A DNA stretch of 64,000 bases, taken from the NCBI RefSeq assembly GCF_004358095.2, contig NZ_SMZJ02000004.1, positions 225,031 to 289,030 of the forward strand. Direction: 5' to 3'. Below, piece after piece: positions 37,592-44,604 of the stretch. Position 1 is the stretch's first letter; every line of letters starts with the position of its first letter. The position numbers were made by a program, and so were the translations under genes. Below the pieces are notes generated by a model, which was not told the origin of the DNA, searched no databases, and saw nothing but the letters and a program-made list of their open reading frames with translations. This stretch comes from Seonamhaeicola sediminis. Lineage in GTDB: Bacteria > Bacteroidota > Bacteroidia > Flavobacteriales > Flavobacteriaceae.

Positions 37592-38002
37592 ATGTATAGT
37601 TTAAAAATACTACTTATCGAAGATGACATGATTGAAGTAATGAAATTGAATAGAACAATTTCAAAACTCAATCTTTCTCACAAGATAGTAGAAGCAAATA
37701 ATGGCGAAGAAGCCTTAAAAATTTTACAAAATAAATCTGATTTACCTGACATAATTTTGTTAGATTTGAATATGCCAAAGTTAAATGGTATAGAGTTTTT
37801 AAATATTTTAAAGAATGACGAAGTTTTAAAATACATTCCCACCATAATTTTGACAACGTCTAACAATCAAAAAGATTTATTAGAATGTTATAGAATTGGT
37901 ATTGCTGGATATGTTTTAAAACCTTTGAAATATGAAGATTATGTCTCTAAAATTGAAAAGCTTTTGGGGTATTGGAGTATTAACGAATTAAAGCAAATTT
38001 AA
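37592..38002 (+). CDS. Stand-alone CheY-like receiver (Rcp1-type)
   Basis: 136-residue single-domain response regulator. Acidic pair at Asp11/Asp12 (LLIEDDMIEVMKLNR), phospho-acceptor Asp58 (ILLDLNMPKLNG), Thr/Ser in IILTTSNN and Lys in YVLKPL. No output domain. It opens the operon and is one base from the H-NOX gene. Since neither histidine kinase in the operon carries a receiver domain but an HPt protein is encoded downstream, this is the likely intermediate in a phosphorelay, analogous to Spo0F. That role is inferred. Confidence 0.93.
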   Translation: MYSLKILLIEDDMIEVMKLNRTISKLNLSHKIVEANNGEEALKILQNKSDLPDIILLDLNMPKLNGIEFLNILKNDEVLKYIPTIILTTSNNQKDLLECYRIGIAGYVLKPLKYEDYVSKIEKLLGYWSINELKQI

Positions 38003-38003
38003 A

Positions 38004-38543
38004 ATGAAAGGGATAGTATTTACTGAATTTTTGGACTTGGTTGAAGATAAATTTGGATTAGAAGTTCTTGATAAAATCATAACACAATCTAATTTAGAAT
38101 CTGGCGGTGTGTATACATCTGTTGGTACCTATAGTTTTTCTGAGATGTTGCAATTATTGCAACAATTAAGTGCGCATACCAATATTTCTATTGATGATTT
38201 ATTATTGGTGTATGCAGAACATTTTTTTGGAGTTATAGAAGAAAGTTACCCTGGACTTTTAGCTACTTACAAAGACCCAATAGAGATGTTATCTTCCATA
38301 GAAAATCACATACATGTAGAAGTGCGAAAAATATATCCGGATGCAGAATTACCAACCTTTGAAATCGTTGAGAAAACTCAAGATAGTTTGGTTCTGATTT
38401 ATAAGTCCAGTAGGGCTATGCATCATTTTGGATTAGGTTTAATGAATAAAACCTTTGAACATTTTAATTCAACTGCTTCTATAGTTTTAGAAAAACTCAA
38501 TAATGAAGGTACCGAAGTTAAGTTTGTAATCAATAAAAATTAA
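38004..38543 (+). CDS. hnoX: H-NOX (haem NO-binding) sensor protein
   Basis: 179-residue haem protein of the H-NOX family that binds NO and signals to a histidine kinase. MKGIVFTEFLDLVEDKFG is the family N-terminus. The proximal haem ligand is probably His104 in IHVEVRKIYPDAELP, and the haem-propionate clamp YxSxR is Tyr133, Ser135, Arg137 (YKSSR). The distal pocket has no obvious Tyr of the O2-binding class, consistent with NO selectivity (inference). The stop overlaps the kinase start as TAATG, so a physical partnership with that kinase is likely. Confidence 0.95.
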   Translation: MKGIVFTEFLDLVEDKFGLEVLDKIITQSNLESGGVYTSVGTYSFSEMLQLLQQLSAHTNISIDDLLLVYAEHFFGVIEESYPGLLATYKDPIEMLSSIENHIHVEVRKIYPDAELPTFEIVEKTQDSLVLIYKSSRAMHHFGLGLMNKTFEHFNSTASIVLEKLNNEGTEVKFVINKN

Positions 38544-40519
38544 TGAGTCAAGATAAAATTGACATGTTGCAACGTGCGCTTGCACGAGAAAAAGCTGCTC
38601 GGAAACAAGCAGAAAAAATTCTTGAAAACAAAGCAGCTGAATTATACGAAGCAAAGCAAAAACTGGAAAAGTCTTATACTGAATTAGAGGCTTTGCTTAA
38701 CAGAAAGGACTCCGAACTTCAAGGCGTTTTTGAAAATATTGTTGATGCTTATGTGATTATGGACTTGTGGGGTAAAATTCTTAAGATGAATGACGCCGCG
38801 GTTAGTCTATTGGGGTTTCAAGATTCAAAAGTAGACTTTAATCTTCTTGAAATGGTGCATCCTGATGAAATGGAACGCGTAGCAGAATCATTTCAATCTT
38901 TAATGAAAAATGGTACAATTACAGATTTTCATTTAAATATCATTTCGCAAGATAAAGCCCAAAAACTTGTTCATATAAACGCAAGCGTTATTTATGATAA
39001 TGGGCAACCAGTAGCTGCCCAAGGTATTGTAAGGGATATTACAGAAGTCAAAGCGGCCGAAGAAAAACTTATAGAATCTGAAAATAGGCTCGCCACCCTT
39101 ATTTTAAATCTAGATAGCGGGGTTTTATTAGAAGACGAGAACCGCAAAATTGTACTTACTAACAATAAATTTTGTGAACTTTTTCAAGTCCCTGTAAGTC
39201 CAGAACAATTAAAAGGTGCAGATTGCAGTACTGCTGCTGAACAAAATAAAATTCTTTTTAAGGAACCACAATTTTTTGTTGATAGAATTAATACGATTTT
39301 AAAAGAAAAGAAGCAAGTTGTAGGTGATGAATTGGAAATGTCCAACGGTAAAATATTACTACGTGACTACATTCCCATTTATGAAAACGATAATTACAAA
39401 GGGCATTTATGGGCATATAAAGACGTTACCCTGAGACGTAAATACAGAAAAAGCCTTGAAGCACAAAAGCAAAAGTATAGTAGCATTATTGCAAATATGA
39501 ATTTGGGCTTAATGGAAGTAGACAATGATGATAGAATACTTATGGTAAACCAAAGTTTCTTGGATATTACTGGTTATAAAGAAGACGAACTAGTTGGTAA
39601 AATAGCTAGAAATGTGTTTTTAGACAGAGATAATTCAGAAATTTTGAGCAAAGAAAATTTTAAGCGCAAAAAAGGGCTTTCTAATTCTTATGAAGTTAAG
39701 GGATATACCAAAACTGGAGAAGAACGCTATTGGCTTATAAGTGGTGCGCCTAATTATAATTTGAATGGTGAAGTTACTGGTTCTATAGGGATTCATTTGG
39801 ATATCACCGATTTAAAAAGCCTGCAAGCACAAAAAGAGAGGCTATTAGAAAAATTAGAAAAAAGTAATAACGAACTGCAGGAATATGCGCATATCGTTTC
39901 ACATGATTTAAAATCACCATTAAGAAGTATTGATGCTTTAGTCAATTGGATTAAAGATGACAATAAGGATAGATTAGATGAAGTAAGCCTACAAAATTTT
40001 AATCTAATTGAAACTACACTGGAAAAAATGGAACAACTTATTTCAGATGTGTTAATGTATTCTAGTGTTGGAGCAGAAACTTTAGAAAGAGAAACAGTCG
40101 ATTTAGATGTTTTAATATCAGATTTAAAAACTATTTTATTTGTTCCAGACCATGTATCTATTTCAGTTTTAAATCCGCTACCAAAAGTTAAAGGCGAAAA
40201 AGTTAAACTACAGCAACTATTTCAAAACTTAATCAGTAATGCTATAAAATTTATAGATAAAGATGTTGGTTTAGTTGAAATAGATGTGAAAGATAAAGTG
40301 ACTGACTACGAATTTTCAATTAAGGATAATGGTATTGGTATAGAAGAAAAGTTTCACGAGAAAATTTTCAAAATATTTCATGCGCTTAATAAAAGTAAAG
40401 ATTCCACAGGGATAGGGCTTTCTATTGTTAAGAAAATTGTGGATTTACATGAAGGCCAAATTTGGTTAGAAAGTAAACCAAATGAAGGTACTACTTTCTT
40501 TTTTACACTAAAAAAATAG
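38543..40519 (+). CDS. PAS-domain histidine kinase, partner of H-NOX
   Basis: 658-residue soluble kinase. An N-terminal coiled coil (residues 1-55, RALAREKAARKQAEK) is followed by three PAS domains at about 60-172, 178-300 and 308-428. HisKA is next, with His454 in VSHDLKSPLR, then a complete ATPase domain (NLISNAIKF, DNGIGIEE, STGIGLSIVKK). No transmembrane segment and no receiver domain, so it is not a hybrid kinase. In known systems, NO-bound H-NOX inhibits its kinase. Gene order and the one-base start overlap support this assignment. Confidence 0.93.
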   Translation: MSQDKIDMLQRALAREKAARKQAEKILENKAAELYEAKQKLEKSYTELEALLNRKDSELQGVFENIVDAYVIMDLWGKILKMNDAAVSLLGFQDSKVDFNLLEMVHPDEMERVAESFQSLMKNGTITDFHLNIISQDKAQKLVHINASVIYDNGQPVAAQGIVRDITEVKAAEEKLIESENRLATLILNLDSGVLLEDENRKIVLTNNKFCELFQVPVSPEQLKGADCSTAAEQNKILFKEPQFFVDRINTILKEKKQVVGDELEMSNGKILLRDYIPIYENDNYKGHLWAYKDVTLRRKYRKSLEAQKQKYSSIIANMNLGLMEVDNDDRILMVNQSFLDITGYKEDELVGKIARNVFLDRDNSEILSKENFKRKKGLSNSYEVKGYTKTGEERYWLISGAPNYNLNGEVTGSIGIHLDITDLKSLQAQKERLLEKLEKSNNELQEYAHIVSHDLKSPLRSIDALVNWIKDDNKDRLDEVSLQNFNLIETTLEKMEQLISDVLMYSSVGAETLERETVDLDVLISDLKTILFVPDHVSISVLNPLPKVKGEKVKLQQLFQNLISNAIKFIDKDVGLVEIDVKDKVTDYEFSIKDNGIGIEEKFHEKIFKIFHALNKSKDSTGIGLSIVKKIVDLHEGQIWLESKPNEGTTFFFTLKK

Positions 40520-40522
40520 TAT

Positions 40523-41656
40523 ATGAAAATAGTACAATTAAAAAAATATAAAGATACAGCTTGGGAATATTTATTGCCAAAGCAAACCCTTTCTAAACCA
40601 TTGGTTTTAGTATTAGGAAACAGATATATGCTAGAGCAAGATACTGTTTTTGAAGAAGTGAAAACACTATTTCCTGATGGTGCCATTGTTATGGGTTCAA
40701 CTAGTGGGGATATTACATCAAATAGGGTTGATGACGATAGTATCACGATAACAGCAGTAGAGTTTGAAAAAACAGAGTTTTTAATTAAAACTAGTAATGT
40801 TTTAAGCTCAGATTTAAATAGTTATAAAACAGGGGTAAGCTTATTAAAGCAATTTCCAGAAGAAGGACTAAAATATGTTTTTGTATTATCTGAAGGAAGT
40901 TTTATAAATGGGAGTGAGCTAACCAAAGGAATGAATGCGTCTGTAGAAGATAATATTTTAATAACAGGGGGGTTATGCGGAGATGCTGCACGTTTTGAGA
41001 AAACTATAGCGGGTTACAACGAAAATCCAAAACCCGGTGAAATTATTGCTGTAGGGTTTTATGGAGAATCGTTTGAAGCAACCTTTTCAATCCATGGAGG
41101 ATGGACGCCATTTGGTCCAGAACGTGTGGTAACAAAATCAGAGTCTAATGTGCTTTATGAGTTGGACAATAAACCTGCACTAGATTTATACAAAAAATAT
41201 CTAGGAGATAAATCTAAAGAATTACCAGCAGCTGCACTATTGTATCCATTAAATGTGAAGTCTACAGATGAGAATCATCCCATTGTACGTACTATCTTGA
41301 ATATAAATGAAGACGATAATACAATGATTCTTGCTGGAGATATTCCTGAAGGTTCCAAAGTGCAATTAATGATGACTAATGTAGATAATATTGCAAATGC
41401 ATCAGAACGCGCAGCAAAACAAGCTTTAGAATTGAGACATATAAAACCCGAATTGGCATTATTGGTAAGTTGCATAGGCAGAAAGTTAGTTTTAGATCAG
41501 CGTGTTGAGGAGGAAATAGAAGAAGTAGTTGCCGTATTGGGAGAAGAAACTACTATATGCGGATTTTATTCTTATGGAGAGATAGCACCTTTCCATGGCG
41601 AAAACAACTGTCAGTTGCATAATCAAACTATGACTATAACGCTATTAAGTGAATAA
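40523..41656 (+). CDS. FIST-domain protein (NosP-like NO sensor candidate)
   Basis: 377 residues covering FIST_N (about 20-200; PDGAIVMGSTSGDITSNRV) and FIST_C (about 210-365; KPALDLYKKYLGDKS, TICGFYSYGEIAPFHGENN). FIST proteins include the NosP family, which bind haem and sense NO, and are typically encoded beside histidine kinases. The gene lies between the H-NOX kinase and the second kinase, and its stop overlaps that kinase's ATG (TAATG). Haem binding is not proven from sequence. Confidence 0.9.
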   Translation: MKIVQLKKYKDTAWEYLLPKQTLSKPLVLVLGNRYMLEQDTVFEEVKTLFPDGAIVMGSTSGDITSNRVDDDSITITAVEFEKTEFLIKTSNVLSSDLNSYKTGVSLLKQFPEEGLKYVFVLSEGSFINGSELTKGMNASVEDNILITGGLCGDAARFEKTIAGYNENPKPGEIIAVGFYGESFEATFSIHGGWTPFGPERVVTKSESNVLYELDNKPALDLYKKYLGDKSKELPAAALLYPLNVKSTDENHPIVRTILNINEDDNTMILAGDIPEGSKVQLMMTNVDNIANASERAAKQALELRHIKPELALLVSCIGRKLVLDQRVEEEIEEVVAVLGEETTICGFYSYGEIAPFHGENNCQLHNQTMTITLLSE

Positions 41657-42705
41657 TGAACTCGTTACTTAAACGACAAATACGCAAATATCTATCAGAA
41701 GAACAGGCCTCATCAAACGAGATGGCAGAATTTCTAGATGCAGTAAGTCGGTCTTATACCAATTTTGACGAACAATATGTCATGCAACAACGGGCCATGT
41801 CAATCAGCTCAGAAGAATTGTTTGTTGCTAACGAACAATTAAAGAAGGAAGCCCAAGCTCAAAATGCATTTATTGATAAGTTAAAGCATGTTATAGAAAC
41901 CCTTAAGTTTTATGAATTGCCTAGTAGTTCAAGTTTAGATAATGTAGATTTAGATGGTTTAAAACTGGTTGAATTTATTGATAATCAAACCAAGGAAATC
42001 GTTAAAATGAATAAGCAGCGTGAAAAGTTGCTTGAAGAACTAGGGCATCAAAATCAAGAGCTAAGTGATTATGCTCACATGGTATCACATGATTTAAAGT
42101 CGCCACTTAGAAGTATAGATGCATTAACGGCTTGGATAAGTGAAGATTATAAAGATAAGTTAGATGAGAATGGACGTGAAAGTTTAATACTCATTAGAAA
42201 TAATGTTGAAAAAATGGATACGCTAATTAGTGGTATTTTAGATTATTCAACTATTAATAAAAATCAAACCGATGTTTATGAAGTAGACATTGATAAGCTA
42301 GTAGATAATATTACATCTACTATGTTGGTGCCACAGTATATTACGATAGTTAAAAAAGATAAGCTACCCGTAGTAAAAGGTGATAAATTTAGATTGCAAC
42401 AACTCTTTCAAAACCTAATTGATAATGCTATAAAGTATAATGATGAGCCTCAAGGAAGTATAGAAATAGGAGTGGAAGATGATAATTCCTTTTGGAAGTT
42501 TTTTGTAAAAGATAACGGTAAAGGTATTGAAAAGGCATACTTTGATAAAATATTTAAAACATTTCAAAAATTAGAAAATAACCCAGAATCTTCAGGTATT
42601 GGTTTATCGATAGTGAAAAAAATAGTAACGCTTTATGGTGGTAAAATTTGGGTAGAATCTGAAATAGGAAAAGGGACGACCTTTCACTTCACTTTAAAAA
42701 AGTAA
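41656..42705 (+). CDS. Histidine kinase paired with the FIST protein
   Basis: 349-residue cytoplasmic kinase with a helical N-terminal region (1-130) without PAS domains, HisKA with His145 in MVSHDLKSPL, and an ATPase domain with NLIDNAIKYN, DNGKGIEK and SSGIGLSIVKK. The catalytic half is closely similar to that of the H-NOX kinase, suggesting that the two share a phospho-target. There is no receiver domain. The overlapping start with the FIST gene implies co-translation; the FIST protein probably controls this kinase. Confidence 0.92.
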   Translation: MNSLLKRQIRKYLSEEQASSNEMAEFLDAVSRSYTNFDEQYVMQQRAMSISSEELFVANEQLKKEAQAQNAFIDKLKHVIETLKFYELPSSSSLDNVDLDGLKLVEFIDNQTKEIVKMNKQREKLLEELGHQNQELSDYAHMVSHDLKSPLRSIDALTAWISEDYKDKLDENGRESLILIRNNVEKMDTLISGILDYSTINKNQTDVYEVDIDKLVDNITSTMLVPQYITIVKKDKLPVVKGDKFRLQQLFQNLIDNAIKYNDEPQGSIEIGVEDDNSFWKFFVKDNGKGIEKAYFDKIFKTFQKLENNPESSGIGLSIVKKIVTLYGGKIWVESEIGKGTTFHFTLKK

Positions 42706-42708
42706 TCC

Positions 42709-43026
42709 ATGGAACAACCCAACTTATCTTATATAAATGAACTCTCTGGAGGCGACGAAAGTTTTAAGAATAAGCTAATAGCAATTATAAAAAAGGAATT
42801 TCCAGAGGAAAAAGCAATATATATTAAAAACTTTGAAGCTCACAACTTTAAAGCTTCAGCAGAAAATGTACACAAACTTAAACATAAAATTAGTATTTTA
42901 GGGCTTGAAAAAAGTTATAAGATAGCGGAGCGTTACGAGGATAACCTTAAAGAAAATAGCACTTCTGGAGAAGAAGCGTTTAACAATATTCTTAAAACGA
43001 TTACAGACTATCTCGAGACTTTGTAA
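42709..43026 (+). CDS. HPt (histidine phosphotransfer) protein
   Basis: 105-residue all-helical protein. The phosphorylatable residue is probably His55 in NVHKLKHKISILGL; the usual pattern is H-x-L-K-G, and the Gly is His59 here. It is encoded three bases after the second kinase and 11 bp before the LytTR regulator. It should accept phosphate from the stand-alone receiver and pass it to the LytTR receiver. The direction is inferred from domain logic. Confidence 0.85.
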   Translation: MEQPNLSYINELSGGDESFKNKLIAIIKKEFPEEKAIYIKNFEAHNFKASAENVHKLKHKISILGLEKSYKIAERYEDNLKENSTSGEEAFNNILKTITDYLETL

Positions 43027-43036
43027 AGCCACTTGA

Positions 43037-43747
43037 ATGAACTGTATTATCATTGACGATGAAGCCACAGCGAGAACCATACTTGCTCAATTGTGTTCTA
43101 ATGTCCCCAGCTTAAATATCTTAGAAGAGTTTCCAAACGCTATACAGGCGATTAAATATTTAAATCAGAATGAGGTTGATTTAATTTTTCTGGATATCCA
43201 CATGCCAGATTTTACAGGTTTTGATTTTATTGAAACCATTAAAAATCCTCCGAAAATTATATTGACAACGTCCGATTCTCAATTCGCTATAGAAGCTTTT
43301 GAGTACGATTGTATTGTTGATTATTTAGTAAAGCCTATAGCATTACCGCGTTTTGAAAAGGCAATTAAAAAAGCAGAATCAGTCACCTCAGTGCTTACAC
43401 AAGCTCCAGAAAATGACAAGGTGGAAACGATTTCTGGTAATGATCTTTACGTTAATATTGACAGACGTTTAATTAAAATTGATATTCCAAGTATCTATTT
43501 GATTGAAGCTAAAGGCGATTACATTCATGTAAAAACAGAGGATAAGAATTATACCGTACATTCTACATTAAAGAAAATAGAGGAGAAGCTACCAAAAGAT
43601 CTCTTTTTAAAAGTACATCGATCTTATGTTATCAATGTCCAAAAAATCATTGATATAGAGGATAATAGTGTACTTATTAAAAAAGATGTTATTCCAGTGA
43701 GTCGCTCTAATAGGCCAGAATTGATGAAGCGTCTCAATTTGCTTTAA
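43037..43747 (+). CDS. LytTR-family response regulator
   Basis: 236-residue regulator of the LytR/AlgR/AgrA type. Receiver: CIIIDDEATAR, phospho-acceptor Asp53 in IFLDIHMPDFTG, Lys in DYLVKPIAL. DNA-binding LytTR domain at about 140-236: IYLIEAKGDYIHVKT, LFLKVHRSYVINVQKI, VIPVSRSNRPELMK. It ends the NO operon. The five direct-repeat promoters in the window resemble binding sites for this class, so it probably regulates its own operon and the exopolysaccharide genes. Confidence 0.94.
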   Translation: MNCIIIDDEATARTILAQLCSNVPSLNILEEFPNAIQAIKYLNQNEVDLIFLDIHMPDFTGFDFIETIKNPPKIILTTSDSQFAIEAFEYDCIVDYLVKPIALPRFEKAIKKAESVTSVLTQAPENDKVETISGNDLYVNIDRRLIKIDIPSIYLIEAKGDYIHVKTEDKNYTVHSTLKKIEEKLPKDLFLKVHRSYVINVQKIIDIEDNSVLIKKDVIPVSRSNRPELMKRLNLL

Positions 43748-43756
43748 TTATCCCAT

Positions 43757-43895
43757 GTCATTTCGACGAAAGGAGAAATCACATTAATTAGTTTTTCATG
43801 CAGTAAATATTAGTGTGATGTCTCACATAAGTTCGACATGACTAACGTATACAATTTATACTATCCGAGTCATTTCGACGTTAGGAGAAATCACA
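43757..43895. repeat. Palindromic repeat, left group
   Basis: Forward arm GTCATTTCGACG...GGAGAAATCACA at 43757-43783, with the inverted arm TGTGATGTCTCACATAAG...GACATGAC at 43814-43842. A second forward arm at 43869-43895 ends 15 bp before the GIY-YIG start. The arms are near-complementary, so transcripts could fold into hairpins. Confidence 0.85.
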
Positions 43896-43910
43896 TAATA
43901 AAAATCATTA

Positions 43911-44210
43911 ATGCAACATAAATACTTCGTCTATATAACCACAAATAAGTACAGAACTACCTTGTACATAGGCTTTACAAACAATATCCAAAACAGACTC
44001 TCTCAACATTATTTTGATTCCCAAAATGCAAAAAAGTCATTTGCTGGAAAATATGGTTGTGTTTACTTGGTGTATTATGAAACCTTCGAGTTTCCAAAAT
44101 TAGGTATAGCCAGAGAAAAGGAATTAAAGAAGTGGCGAAGAGAAAAGAAAAATAAACTAATTTCAGAATTTAATCCAAAATGGGAAACACTAAATAATGA
44201 GGTGTTTTGA
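43911..44210 (+). CDS. Small GIY-YIG nuclease-domain protein
   Basis: 99-residue single-domain GIY-YIG protein. The motif pair reads FVYITTN and TLYIGFTNN, followed by the catalytic Arg in NRLSQHY, and YYETFEFPKLGIAREKELKKW carries the catalytic Glu. Family members of this size are common in Bacteroidetes, usually as solitary genes. Here the gene is embedded in an array of palindromic repeats on both sides. Nuclease activity on the repeats is a hypothesis. Confidence 0.9.
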   Translation: MQHKYFVYITTNKYRTTLYIGFTNNIQNRLSQHYFDSQNAKKSFAGKYGCVYLVYYETFEFPKLGIAREKELKKWRREKKNKLISEFNPKWETLNNEVF

Positions 44211-44223
44211 TTAATAGTCCATA

Positions 44224-44481
44224 GTCATTTCGACGCTAGGAGAAAACACATTATTAAGTTTTTAAAGTAGTCAATCTTAGTGTGATGTCTCACATAAGTT
44301 CGACATGACTAACGCATTCAATTTATAATATTCGTAGTCATTTCGACGACAGGAGAAATCACATTATTATAACGTAATACTCTCCATTCTTAATGAGATG
44401 TCTCAATCGTTCCTCATGTCGATATGACGAGCGTATATTAATTTAGCATTTCTAGTCATTTCGACATCATGAGAAATCACA
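44224..44481. repeat. Palindromic repeat, right group
   Basis: Two further forward/inverted pairs: 44224-44250 with 44281-44309, and 44337-44363 with a more divergent 44394-44428. A last forward arm is at 44455-44481. The arms share GTCATTTCGAC and GAGAAA. The array begins 13 bp after the GIY-YIG stop. Confidence 0.85.
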
Positions 44482-44514
44482 TCACAAATAAAAATAGCTA
44501 AACACCTTAAAATA

Positions 44515-44584
44515 ACCATTCGTCTACACTAAATTTTCATCCACCGAAAAATAAAAATATCAGAGCATTAAGAGTCTAGCTTTG
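44515..44584 (+). promoter_or_regulatory. LytTR-type site and promoter of the T9SS protein gene
   Basis: ACCATTCGTCTAC (44515-44527) and TTCATCCACCG (44536-44546) are 21 bp apart. The perfect -7 box TAGCTTTG lies at 44577-44584, TTTG 66 bp after the first half-site. ATG is 20 bp downstream. Confidence 0.7.
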
Positions 44585-44604
44585 TGGTATAAATTAAGAG
44601 TACC

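Noticed and set aside
43757-44481. Repeat array as a CRISPR
   Set aside because: Arms are inverted and imperfect, spacing is irregular and there are no Cas genes.
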